From Corinectria fuckeliana (lineage: Eukaryota; Ascomycota; Sordariomycetes; Hypocreales; Nectriaceae), in assembly GCA_019137255.1 (NCBI GenBank), contig WPDH01000292.1, forward strand, positions 1 to 64,000: a stretch of DNA of 64,000 bases, read 5' to 3'. The notes below the pieces were generated by a model. That model was not told where the DNA came from. It did no database searches and was given only the letters and a program-made list of their open reading frames with translations. The translations under genes and the position numbers were made by a program. This document shows, in pieces, positions 9,612 through 21,136 of the stretch. Position 1 is the stretch's first letter. Each line of letters begins with the position of its first letter.

Positions 9612-11350
9612 ATTCTTTGATACCCCGACATCAGTCTCGACTTCCAGATTGGCCAGTCGTCTACGATGCGGAGTCCAGGGGTCTCAAGGGATGATGAGAT
9701 TAGATTTCGCTTTTGCTTTTTAACGTATTTCACGGTCACGAACAGGGAAAAGCTAGGTGGTTTACCTGGGTTTGTACTTTAATGAATGAAAACATGAACC
9801 AAATCTCAATTTCGATGCTCTGTGAAATCTTGCGATTAAATTGAAAACAACTGCGCACTCTTGATTAGAGTTGTGCTCGTCGGGCTGTAAACGCACACTT
9901 CTTACTATGTCAGTTGCTTTATTTAATACCCTGACTCCCTGACGCCTAAACTCCATAACGCTCTAACGCTCTAACGCTCTAACACCCTGATAACCTGATG
10001 CCCTGATGCCCTAATGCCTAACTGCTCTATTATTATTAACAGCGAGACTATCCTAGAGAGAAGATAAGAGTGAAACTCCAAATAAGCATATGCGTAGTAT
10101 GTGATATACAGCCTGACTAGAAATATTGTGATGGGGCAGATTGGCCCCTTGGTGTTTTGGTTGGTAGGCTCCAGCTGCCCAAATTGAGTGCCTATGTAAA
10201 GGCACGATTACCGCCCTCCAAAGTTTGACGGCATGCTATTTTACCTTCCGGAAATTTGATTGCTTGTTTTGCCCGCTTCTCTTGTCTATCTGGCCTTTTC
10301 TTTATTGATGAGCTGTATCAAGCTCATCTAGATCCTTGTGAGTTAATTCTAGCAGACAAGCTCGAGTTGCTCCTTTCCAATCCATCTTGCTTGCCGCAAA
10401 AGCATCCATTCCGTTACTGGGCTGTGGTCTACTGAGTGCGCTCGCCACCATCAAATATCATACAGCCCGAATAGCACAACTCTTATAGAGGGACTGCATC
10501 TATCTAACCTACTCCGTAACTCGGCCAGCGTTACGCACCAAAAATAGGCAGGGCCCATAAGTACATCGCTGCACAAACTAATTTATATGTAAAACTATGT
10601 GCTGGGTAGGTTGGTCGAGGGACCGATCTTGGTTTTTGGAGATGCAACGACGAGTGAAGAAGAGGGGTTTTATCCGGCTGAAGTAGCCCCGGCCTCGCCT
10701 CGGTGTCGCCTTGGCTACTCACACGGTTCCACTCATTGACAGAAGGGGGTCTAAGTAACCTAGATTTGGTTAAAATAGTGTAATAATAATAATAATAATA
10801 ATAATAATGTAAAACTATGTACCGTTAGCTTCCGTAAAGTTACTCAAGTGACCACTTTAAATAATAAGTCAATTCGATGGGCTACAATCGCAGTGATAGA
10901 CAATTCGTACATAGTAGCAACAGCCACTTTGCATGTTAGGTTGGGAGAAGTGGGGCAACATGTCAGTAACAGCTCCCTAGCAACCACGCCAATCAGGAAA
11001 TGGAGTAAACAGTCGGGCTCCCTCCCCTCCCGTACCGCCGTCATAGCATTAGGTAGGTAGTCTAGCCACCAAAGCTTGTAGTCGCCCAGACGCAGCATCC
11101 CGCATCCACCATCACCACAAAAGCGTGTTCCCCGAGCAGTGACATTGACGACTCGAGCACCGCCTCGCACGCTGCCCGCCACAGAGACAAAAACGAGCAG
11201 CACACGCCAATCCAGCTGTCTTAGCATTCGCCCAGCAACGTTCGTATCCTCGCTCACATGCCCTCGATTGCCCCGCTAACCGCTGGAATGCACCTCTGCA
11301 GCTCTGCACCTCCTCGAAGCGTTGACATCGCCGCCGACCTCTTTATCACC
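9612..11350. other. Intergenic with dispersed repeat and ATA microsatellite
   Basis: No gene is supported. From about 9927 to 10113 lies a tract resembling the one at 4936-5092: CTCTAACG repeated three times at 9961-9984, then GATGCCC/CCTAATGCC words, then a purine-rich segment ending in GTGATATACAGCC. A TACTCCGTA word is at 10510-10518. The rest up to 11350 is the MOB1 upstream region. Confidence 0.55.
10781..10808. repeat. (TAA)n microsatellite
   Basis: About nine uninterrupted TAA trinucleotide units in intergenic DNA. Confidence 0.9.
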
Positions 11351-12379
11351 ATGGCCCAGTTCTTGACAACCGTGTTAGTTCTCTTCCCCTCCGAACATCA
11401 TCCGTCCCGATGCCTACCATACCATACCGCGTCATGATGTCGCTGTTCCGATACCCAGGCCCAAAGTCCTTGTCGACAGTGGCCCAGACGGAGACGACCG
11501 TCATCCCCGCCTCCCTCTCCATAGAGCCTGTTGCTCTCATAATCGATGAGAAGGCTGCTAACCTGGACCTCGCCAACGATAGTAACCAGCGGACGAGGAA
11601 CCAGTTCCGCCCGCGCGTCGGCAAGGGCGGCGCGGCTAGCTACCAGCTGCGTCAGTATGCAGAGGTGACGCTCGGCGGCGGCAGCCTGCGCAAGGTGGTC
11701 AAGCTGCCCGAGGGCGAGGATGAGAACGAGTGGCTGGCCGTTAATAGTAAGTGGCAAAAGGAAGCAAGAGAAACGAGCCGGACAGGGCTGACGCAGTGCA
11801 GTGGTGGATTTTTACAACCAGATCAACCTGCTCTACGGTGCCATTACCGAGTTCTGCTCGCCGCACACGTGCCCCGAGATGAAGGCCACCGATGAGTACG
11901 ACCGGCCAAACTGAGTGTGCTGGCCATGACTAGAGCTGACCTGTAACAGATTCGAGTACCTCTGGCAGGACAACGAGAACTACAAGCGCCCGACCAAGAT
12001 GCCGGCACCGGCATACATCGAACAGCTCATGGCGTGGGTTCAGGCCAATATCGACAACGAACAAGTCTTGCCCAGCAAAATCGGTAGGTGAAGCCCCGAG
12101 CAAATCGTCGTGTGCTTTTGACTTAGACTTCTCTTAGGCGTCCCATTCCCCAAGTCCTTCCCAGCGCTCGTCCGCCAGATCTTCAAGCGCATGTACCGCG
12201 TGTATGCACACATCTACTGCCACCACTATCCCGTCATCCGGGAGCTCGGTCTCGAGCCGCACCTGAACACGAGCTTCAAGCAGTACGTGCTCTTCGTCGA
12301 CGAGCATAGCCTAGCCAGCGGGAGAGATTACTGGGGGCCCCTGGGCGATCTCGTGGACAGCATGTTGAAGAGCGATTGA
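11351..12379 (+). CDS. MOB1 kinase activator (218 aa)
   Basis: Mob1 binds and activates NDR/LATS-type kinases (Dbf2/Sid2/Cbk1 class) in the mitotic exit and septation network. Exons are 11351-11373, 11583-11746, 11802-11895, 11950-12083 and 12138-12379. The first exon codes for only MAQFLTTV, and the first intron is 209 bp; joining it to VNQRTRN gives the expected N-terminus. The family zinc site is intact: Cys81 and Cys86 in CSPHTCPEM and His163 and His168 in HIYCHHYPVI. The GSLRKVVKLPEGEDENEWLAVN segment is typical. The length fits Mob1 of other fungi. The other four exons could not be joined in any other phase. Confidence 0.95.
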
Positions 12380-12882
12380 GAAGCGGAAACGGGCCGAGGG
12401 TAATGATCCCCATTCACTTAGGGACGGGATCTGGGTGTTTTGGCGTTAGGGCAGGACCTTAGAGGAAAGGCAAATGTTGATTATTGTACGACCATTATGA
12501 ACGAATGGTTGTGATGCGAGAAAGACTTGGAGGAATGGGCTGTAATGGCTGAAGATGGAAGTGTACAACCGCAACCCCGTTATTCGCGAAAGTTTTTAAT
12601 TCCAAGGCCACCACTTGATTCTATTGAGGGTGATAGATTCGCAACGTTTCCAATAATAATTGCACCATAATTTAGCATGTCAGAGATCCTGAGAGCGAGC
12701 AGTGTGGAATAGTGTTATGTAATCTCAAAAAGGTGGATGCCTGACGCCGCCCAGGCATCAACACCCGAAAATTGCCGAGAGCAACAACTGGGGGGCAGCA
12801 ATCGAAAACCCGGGAAGCTCCAACGAACAGCCCGAAATCCATCATCTCTCCCCTCCGCCATCGCCAATTCGACCAGCCCGCC
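12380..12882. other. Intergenic between MOB1 and ATP5
   Basis: About 500 bp holding the MOB1 3' region and the ATP5 promoter. No other feature is seen. Confidence 0.6.
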
Positions 12883-13943
12883 ATGTTCTCGCGACAAGTC
12901 CTCCGCTCTGCCCGGGCTGCCGCCCCCCAGCGCGCCCTCGCCCTCCGAGCCGCCCCCGTCCGGTCCTTCGCCGCCGCCGCTGCCGCCTCCGCCGACGTCA
13001 AGGCCCCCGTGGCCGTCTTCGGCGTCGACGGCACCTATGCCACCGCTCTGGTAACGCACCCTTCCACGCCTTCCTCTTGGCCTGTCGATGGCCAATTGGA
13101 CTTTACGATTGTCCTCGTCGGGTCCTTTGCCTTGCCGGGCCAATGGATATTGGTCCCGCGTCGTCGTCGTCGCTGACAATCTTTTTTTTGCGTCAATTTT
13201 TAGTACACGGCCGCTGTCAAGACGTCGAGCCTCGACACCACGGCCTCGGCCATCACCAGCCTCGGCGCCCTCTTCGAGAAGGACCCCAAGCTCGCCACCA
13301 TCCTCCAGACCCCTACCCTGACCGCCGCCGACAAGTCGGCCATCGTTGCTGAGCTCGCCAAGCAGGCCAATGCCACCACCGACACCGTCAAGAACTTCCT
13401 CAACACCCTCGCCGAGAACAACCGCCTCGGCATCCTGCCCGGCGTCGTCGACAAGTTCGCCACCCTCCTCTCCGCTGCCCGCGGCGAGGTCGAGGTCATC
13501 GTCACCAGCGCTCAGGTACGTCCGTTCCGTCGCGCACCGTCGGATATACGAAGTGGAAGCGAGGAAGGAAGAGATGGGCTTCACGACGACTGCGACGCGG
13601 GATATTTATGATGGATTAGGGGGCTAACGCGGCATTCCCTAGGCTCTTGACCGACGAACTCTCACCCGACTGGAGACTGCCGTCTCCAAGTCTTCCTACA
13701 TCGGTGCCGGCCAGAAGCTCAAGGTCACCAACACTGTACGTCCCAGCGCGACCCGAATCCCAGCCAACTCCACACACCAGCCATCCCCCCAAACGAGGTG
13801 CCGCGCTTCTCTAACAACCAACTTTCTAGGTCAACCCCGACATCGTTGGTGGACTCGTCGTCGAGATCGGCGATCGAACCATCGACCTGAGCGTCTCCGC
13901 CCGCATCGCCAAGATGAACAAGCTCCTGACGGACTCCCTGTAA
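12883..13943 (+). CDS. ATP synthase OSCP subunit, mitochondrial (228 aa)
   Basis: OSCP (delta-type) connects the F1 head to the peripheral stalk of the mitochondrial F1Fo ATP synthase. Exons are 12883-13050, 13204-13515, 13643-13735 and 13830-13943. Residues 1 to about 35 are rich in Arg, Ala and Ser with no acidic residues, a clear mitochondrial presequence. The mature part has the helical N-terminal domain (VFGVDGTYATALYTAAVK, which spans the first intron) and the C-terminal TVNPDIVGGLVVEIGDRTID signature of the OSCP/delta family. The length fits fungal ATP5. It converges with the GH63 gene. Confidence 0.95.
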
Positions 13944-14520
13944 ATTTTACCATTAGTACAACTACCTCTTTGGTCTCCTTGCCTCGTCTCGTGGGCTCGG
14001 CCGAGGCCGCTCGCCCACCACACCCACGGCCCATGCGGCTGCTGGGCTCCGACTTTTGTATCCCGGGCGGTCTGCCGTTGCGGGAGGGTGTCGATGGAAT
14101 GAATAGTGTAGGAGGGTGTGCACAGGGCGCGCAATAAATGCAATACCCCCCAGCGATATTCTGTCCTTTTGTCCGTTGTCCGTGATTATCTTGCGCGCCT
14201 CGGGAAACATCTTGAGTCTTGAAATTTGTCTGGCTTCTTCGTGAGTCAAGACTATCAAAGCCCAGCAACTCGCCGACCCCTGAATAGGTAGGAAGCATAT
14301 TTCATCGGTAAACAGCAATTAGGACGCCCCTGTCTAGGTGGTAAAATCGTGTGCTCCTGTTTTCACGTTCAATACGTCGCAACGCAACTTTTAATCTAGA
14401 AGCAGTTCCTGCCCTACATAAATATCTCGCGATGGTCTAGTCTCGCTGTTGAATGCTCAACTCCGTGATTGTCTTCCTGCCGATCGCGCCGACCTTCTAT
14501 CTAGCCCGTTGAGTCCACAC
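13944..14520. other. Convergent intergenic region ATP5/GH63
   Basis: This holds the two facing 3' ends. I see no gene or notable structure. Confidence 0.6.
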
Positions 14521-17500
14521 TCATGCCTTGGCTTCATACTCATCGTCATGTTCATAGCCCGATAGACTCTCGTCCTTGTATCTGTTCAGCTGGTCCGAGA
14601 TGTAGCTGTGCATATGACCATCAGCTACACTGCGTTCCCTAGCCCGCTCCGGGTCTTCGAGGCGGACTGAGGTGACAGAGTGAGTGTCGTCGTCAAAGTC
14701 ACTGCGGGCTCCGATTGAGCGGGCAGTAGACGAGCGTCTCAAGCGAGGCATGCCATTAGCATGCGGGGTGCGGGTACCATGGCTTTCACGGTGGACAACT
14801 TCATCAAAGTAGTGCGACATTCCGATGGACGGCGTCCGAGGGGTGTGAGGGAGACGGCAGTTGACACTGATTACAGGTTAGCTCTCCGTATCGTTACCAT
14901 TGCGCAGAAAGAAGCTTACCCGGTATCATGGATCATGCGGGCAATTAACCCTGTCCAGCCGCACTGGTGAGTGGCGCCCAGCCCACGCCCGGTATCGCCG
15001 TCGAAGAACTCGTGGTACCAGAGGTAGTCTTTCCAGTGCTCGTCAAAGTCGAGCCTGTCATCACCTCCGTTGATGCTCCGTCGACCGTCGTCAGTCCGGG
15101 TGAACAGGTGCTGTAGACGATGCTGGATCTCTTCCGCGACCTTGCCCAAGTGCATGTAGTCCCCACTGCCGGTTGGGCACTCAACCTGGAGCTCAGGTCC
15201 GTAGAAGAGGAAGAAACGCTGCAGCGACTCGACTAAGAGGAAATTGACGCACAGCCAGATAGGACCTCTCCAGTTGCTGTTTCCTCCAAAGAGTCCACTG
15301 TCGGAGTCGCCTGGCACGTATCCGACAGAGAATTTCTGCCCATTGACGTCCATCGAGAATGGGTTCTCCTTGTGGAACTTGGACAAGGATCGAATTCCGT
15401 GGTCACTAAAGAATTCGTCCTCGTCCAACATTCTTTTGAGGATCTTCTCCAGCCGGTCCCTGCTGACAATGGAGAGCAGGAGTCGGTCTCCCTTTCCGCG
15501 CTTCCTGATGCTGGCCATGTTTCTCTCGGCCATGTCGCATCGGTTCTCCATGAACCAATCCACTCTCTTTTTGAACGACGGCAGCTTCTTAAGCAGCTCA
15601 GGCTCGAGCGTAATTGTCGCATAGAGAGGAATCAGACCCACGAGCGACCTGACAGGTAGCTGCTGGATATAAGGGCCGCCCCATGAAATGGCATCGTAAT
15701 AGAAGCCATCGTCTTCGTTCCATAGCGACTGCTCCTCCTTGAGGCCAGTTCGAAACGTCATTGCATCACTAATGAAGATGAAGTGCTCGAAGAATTTCGA
15801 CGCAATGTCCTCGTAGATGCGACGATGCTTGGCCAATTCCAGGGCAATGTTCAGCATGGAGAGGCAGTAAAACGCCATCCAACCAGTGCTGTCTGCTTGC
15901 TCAAGCACGCCTCCCGTTGGCAAGGGCTCAGATCGGTTGAACAGACCAATGTTGTCCAGGCCCAAGAAGCCTCCTTCAAACACATTCTTACCATCGGCAT
16001 CCTTCCGGTTCACCCACCAGGTAAAGTTGAGGAGGAGTTTCTGGAAAACACGCTCAAGGAAGTCCAGATCTTGACGGCCGTACATTTTTCGTTCAATCTT
16101 GAAGGTTCTGAACGTAGCCCAAGCATGAACCGGGGGATTTACATCGCCAAAGTTCCACTCATACCTAGGGGGCGGTCAGTAGTCTGCTTTGTTCTCGATC
16201 TGAAGATGTTGCACTTACGCCGGAAGCTGCCCGTTGGGGTGACAGTACCACTCGCGAGTGAACAAGTCGAGCTGCTTCTTGGCAAAATCGGGATCAATCA
16301 TAGCCAGCGGGATGCAGTGGAACGCACTGTCCCAAGCAGCAAAGAACGGGTATTCCCAGGAGTCAGGCATTGACAGAATATCGTCGCAGTGCATATGTTT
16401 CCACTGCATGTTTCTAATACCTTTACGGCAATCAGGTGGGGGAGGCATTGTAGGGTCGCCGTTTGCCCAATGATCCCAGATGAAGTGGTAGTGTTGCTTC
16501 GTCCACATCATGCCCGAGAATGCCTGACGTTGGATGTTGCGAAGGTCGTCGGCCATAGGGAGTGGGCTGAGCCTGTAGTAAAACTCATCTGCCTCCTCTC
16601 TTCGGGTCTCAATCACATCGTCAAACTCCGCTTCATCAAGATCGCCATCATCGCGCTTAGTGAAGCGAAATCGAACGACTAGAGTCATGGCTGGTCAGCA
16701 AAGTCACAAGAATGGTAGGGCCTAGTACTGTTCTCACCGGCACACTCTCCAGGGTTGACGCCTCCGTCTTCGTTGAAATTGAACCAAGCAGCGCTTTTCG
16801 TACCAGTCTGAGCCGGATTGATCGCGTCCTGTTCGCCATCCACGATGTGTCGGTGGAAAGCATCCTTGACATATGGCTGCTTGTTCTCCTGCTTGTACAA
16901 GGTCTTGAAGTTGGTATCGTTTTCCGTGAACATGAACTTGGGCATCACATCCTCTCCGCTAGAGCCCACACCGGGGGATGGGGAACAAACGACGTAACGC
17001 TCCCCAAGGCTCCAGTGGTCGGATTTGATCACGTTTTCATCATGGTACTTGATGGAAGGCTTCTTATCCTCAGACTCTCTACCCCAGCTCCATGTGTTGC
17101 GGAACCACACGTGGGGAATGATGTGCAAAGGAGCAGGATCAGGGCCTCTGTTCCATGCGGTGACTCGGAAAAGAATTTCATCAGGATCGTCGGTTTCCTT
17201 GGCGGTCTCGATGAAAATGTCCCAGTACCTATCCTCGTCGAACACGTCCGTATCGGTGATCTGGTATTCCTTGTCTTCCTTCGTTCTGCGGGCGTTTTCG
17301 TCGACCAGTTCGTTATATGGAAACTTCTTCTGGGGGTACTTGTAGAGGAACTTCATGTAGGAGTGCTAGAATCGCAATTAGCATGGTACGACATCACGAG
17401 GTGGTGAGAGGTTAATTACAGTCTATCATGCAAGTTAGCAGGAGTCCACTATCCACATACCCAGGGGCTATCTACTAACCGGGGTATTGTCAATATGGAA

Positions 17501-18018
17501 GTGGGCTTCCTTGACACTCTCTCCATGGTTGCCCTGTGGGTTTGAAAGGCCAAAGAGGCGCTCCTTGAGGAACTCACTGGGTACGTAGGTCAGCTTCGTA
17601 CAGAGACGTCTTTTGAAACTGCTGGACGTACTCTTCCTCGTTCCAGAACGAGAAAGCAATGTTCTGCCAGCCATGGGTGTCAGACACACCAGCGATACCA
17701 TCCTCACCCCACCGGAAGGTTCGTGATCGGGCGTGGTCGTGGGGGAAATCTGGAGGAGTTTGTCAGTTTGCGATGCTTACAGGAGGTCGAAGCTGGACGT
17801 ACGACTCCAGGCGTCTCCATCGGCGCTGTAGTCTTCCCGGACTGCGAGTTGGTTAGCATGTATTCGGGAGCTTCGTCTGTGTGGGGCGGCTTGCCTGTGG
17901 CCCATTGTCGCTCCGAAACGTAGGGACCCCATTTCTTCCAGTACTTCTCACGGTCGCGATCTTCTTTGAGTCGCCTCTCCTCCTCGGTGAGGAACTCGTG
18001 GCCGTCAAAAACAACCAT
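14521..18018 (-). CDS. GH63-type glycoside hydrolase, cytosolic (about 1019 aa)
   Basis: This resembles the fungal GH63 proteins related to processing glucosidase and bacterial YgjK/mannosylglycerate hydrolase; the substrate is unknown. Exons (minus) are 17895-18018, 17803-17841, 17632-17749, 17480-17576, 17420-17422 (3-nt microexon, Thr127), 16738-17365, 16219-16678, 14920-16164 and 14521-14866. Family segments include WGPYVSERQWATVREDYSA, WGEDGIAGVSD, LKERLFGLSNPQGNHGE, HSYMKFLYKYPQ, EQADSTGWMAFYC (Asp581, likely catalytic acid region) and GATHQCGWTGLIARMI. No signal peptide or membrane helix is seen, unlike ER glucosidase I, so a cytosolic location is inferred. The last about 100 residues are low-complexity and Ser/Arg/Asp-rich. 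Intron 1 begins with GC instead of GT. Dropping the microexon keeps the frame and loses one Thr. Confidence 0.88.
17420..17422 (-). other. Putative 3-nt microexon (ACT, Thr127)
   Basis: Upstream intron 17423-17479 (57 bp) begins GTTAGT, has branch site GCTAAC and ends ATAG. Downstream intron 17366-17419 (54 bp) begins GTAATT, has GCTAAT and ends CTAG. Both match the 53-59 bp introns elsewhere in this gene. The single codon restores the T in the family motif T-P-T-H-S-Y-M-K that I recall for related proteins. The alternative is one 114-bp intron. Confidence 0.65.
17842..17894 (-). other. GC-AG intron (intron 1 of GH63 gene)
   Basis: The donor reads AG|GCAAGC on the minus strand and the acceptor is ACTCGCAG, with branch site GCTAAC. 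Phase and the protein junction WAT-VREDYS require these ends, and no GT donor is available nearby. GC-AG introns make up about one percent of fungal introns. Confidence 0.85.
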
Positions 18019-19921
18019 TGCGCCAAGCGGGAGGTCGTCGAGGGCTGCGGCGTTGGTTCGCGAGGGGTAGCACGAAGTCGCTGTGAGGTGCGGGGAATGG
18101 CTGCGATTGCAACGACAGGGAGAGCAAGAGAGCGAGTCAGAGAACCGTGGCGAGGGCGATCTCCGTGTCTCTCCGGATGGATAAGCACAAGCTGGTGGAA
18201 AGATGAAGGAGAGAGAGGAGCAGAGGAAAAACCAGCTTCACGGAGGCGGCGAGACACTTTGGATGGATGACAGACTGAGTGGGTATGACGAGTCTGGCAA
18301 AGCTGCAGCTACCAGTAGACTATCTAAGTACTAACGTCAGGCTTCGCCTTCCGTACTAGTAGCCGGTCAAGCCTCTTAAGACGGAGCTTAACATGAACGT
18401 TCCTGGAATTGGCGGCGCAACTGATAAGGCCTGGCGTCTATCTAGAAAAGCCTGCAACGGCGGCGGCCGCATCTCGATCACGAATTGGCCGCCCATTGGA
18501 CTGACTCTCCCGTTCATGGTAGCGGTGCATCGCGCAGCCAGCAGCCGGCAGTCAGACCCCACCATGAGCACGCATCATGGCCGCCTGGGCACTCACCGAG
18601 GGGCTCCCAACGAAGCCAACCAGCCAGTCGGAAGCCGTTGAGCCTCGACGAGGGCGGCTGCAGGACCCAGAACATCCATGGGTCCCGCCTTGGAACGCCC
18701 GTAAACGCCCTGACACCAAGTGGAACTGGCAGCATGACTGTATCATTACAGGCTTACAGCGCGTTACAGTCAACATTGTTCCACTGCACATGCCTGTGAG
18801 CTGATTGCTGACTGAAGCTGCGTGCCTCGCAACGAACGCAATCCCCGCTAATAGCGCCCACAGAGTCGCAGCAGCGCAGCAATGACGTCTTGAACGATTT
18901 CCTAGCCCGGACCGAGCCCTCCACACTCAAGGCTATCAAAGGGGTTCTAGAACAGGTACGCTGGGAAATGCTTCTGCTTGAAGTGAGAGATGTCAGGGTC
19001 TCACTTGACCTACAGTACGGTTACTGGCGCAGCTGGTCGTCGCGGATTTCCGTAACCAGACATCCAATGGCGAGATGAAAAGCTCAGCTCGGACGAGGGG
19101 ACGGTGACAGACTAACACAGCCTCACGCTGGCTCCCTGCTTGGATGAAGACAAAGTGCACGCAACTCCCTATCCTCAACTTCCAGTGTTGTGGAATGTGG
19201 AGAATGGTCTTGGAAAAGCGTAGATCCTCTCCATGTTGTACAATTTTCGGCTTGTCGCTCATAGCAAAGGCTCAATCCAACGGCTCTCCCTGGAAACTTT
19301 TCCTTGGCATTGATACCACGGGCTCGGGAGGCCAAAGCCCCTGGTAGGGTCGCATCTGGTGATCGAGCCACTCGAACATCCAACACGAAGCATCCTAGCC
19401 GTTGCACAGGGGGTTTCGACCTATCTCAGGGGGTTTCTCGACCTATTTTGTACACATGCGCTGCTGCTCCATCAGCAGCAGCCTCGGTGTCCACGACGAT
19501 GACGATGGTCGTGCACAGCGCTCTCATTGGTCCAGGGCTATCCTTGCCCGCTAAGCTCCCCAGATGGTAGCTAGGCAGCTAGGCACAAAAAGCTCTGGGC
19601 AGGCTCTCGACGCCTGCGTTCTCATGTGTAGGCCTAGTAGAACCACGCGCCTCATCAAGCCCCATCATCGAACTCCAACTCCGCCACCAACGATTCGTGG
19701 CTTCATCTTGGCTTCGTCGTCACCATAACTTTTCGTCTCTCACGCTCGTTCTTAAATCCTCTCGTTATGCGCCATTAAGTGCACTGGCGCTTGACTTCCG
19801 ATCTTCATCCACCCGTTGAGCCCTTCCTGTCTGCTGACGACTCCAACGACACGTCGCATTTTCTTCGCGCTCTCCTTTCCTCTCGCGAGCGAATACCACA
19901 CACCCACGTTCAACGACCGCC
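18019..19921. other. Divergent intergenic region GH63/RER2
   Basis: A 1.9-kb head-to-head spacer. No gene is supported on either strand; open frames here are short and lack family motifs. The last about 180 bp before the prenyltransferase start are CT-rich, typical of a fungal promoter and leader. Confidence 0.6.
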
Positions 19922-21136
19922 ATGTCCGACGCTACATCCTCTCTGCTCCGGAGAGTCATTATCGAGTCTCCTCCGGGAGAATGGGCCATGAGACAGCTCC
20001 GCGAGCTGCTTATCGGCGCCCTAAAGCAAGGCCCAATTCCCCAGCACGTTTCCTTCGAGATGGATGGAAACCGGCGATACGCACGCAGCCACAGGATGGA
20101 GACTGTAGAAGGTCATCACCACGGGTTCGAGGCCCTCGCCAGGGTTTGTGGTATTGGGTCGCATGATTCCAGGCACGCCGCTGACATGATGGACAGATAA
20201 TGGAAATATGCTACAAATGCGGCGTCAAGGTTGTCACCGTTTATGCGTTTAGCATTGAAAACTTCAATCGCCCCAAATACGAGGTTGAAGGGCTCATGCA
20301 GTTGGCAAAGGTCAAGCTTGAGCAGTTGACGAATTACGGGCATATTCTCGACCGCTATGGAGCCCGTGTCCGGGTTCTTGGCCAGCGCGAGATGATTCGG
20401 GCTGATGTTCTAGAAGTCGTCGACAAGGCGGTCGCGCGGACAAAGCACAACACCAAGTACGCATTGATATGCCAGGAAGAGTATGGTCAAATTACTAACA
20501 CGTAGCAGGGCCGTGCTAAACATCTGCTTCCCCTACACTTCCAGAGCCGAGATGACGACCGCAGTGAAATCGACCGTCCAGGAGTTCCTCGCCCCTACTC
20601 CGCCCAAGACCACCCCCTTCTCACCTTCTCGAATTAGGCAGAAGATCCTATCGAGACAGCTGGATGGCCGCAACGGCGGCCTACCCACAATTCCCGACGT
20701 TCCCCCAGAAGACTCGGTCAGCCTGGACGACGAGGAAGGGAAAGACGACAGAGATGGAGACTCTTCATCGCCCACCCTCCACCCAGACTCGCCCTCGCCG
20801 CGCCTCCGAGCAAGAAACAGCTCGGCCAGTCTTTCTGGACTGCCCAATCCCGAATCAATTACTGCTGAGACGCTTGATAAGCACATGTACACAGCAAATG
20901 ATCCGCCTCTTGACATCTTCGTCAGGACTAGTGGTGTTGAGCGTCTTAGTGACTTTATGCTCTGGCAGTGCCACCAAAACACTCAAATCTTCTTCATCGA
21001 CACGCTATGGCCCGACTTTGACCTCCAGCACTTTGTCTGGATTTTGTTGGAGTGGCAGTGGCGACAAAAGCAGCGGGACCGAGACGGAGCGCCCGCCGAT
21101 GGACTGAACACGAAGACGCGTAGCATGGTTGAGTGA
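19922..21136 (+). CDS. RER2: cis-Prenyltransferase, dehydrodolichyl diphosphate synthase (369 aa)
   Basis: This enzyme adds isoprene units to farnesyl diphosphate to make the dolichol precursor for N-glycosylation, acting at the ER membrane. Exons are 19922-20143, 20197-20456 and 20509-21136. Motif I is FEMDGNRRYA (Asp48 and Arg51-Arg52 as in the family), followed by TVYAFSIENFNR and, near the C-terminus, IFVRTSGVERLSDFMLWQ. The C-terminus lacks the RxG motif that the Nus1 partner subunit supplies in fungi. Between NICFPYTSRAEM and the RTSG motif there is an acidic, Ser/Pro-rich insertion (about residues 192-277) that looks disordered. The short introns have CTGAC or CTAAC branch sites. RER2 or SRT1 cannot be separated from sequence alone. 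Confidence 0.92.

Noticed and set aside
9961..9984. CTCTAACG repeats as interstitial telomere sequence
   Set aside because: The unit is not CCCTAA and is only three copies long; it fits better with the degenerate words of the dispersed repeat around it.
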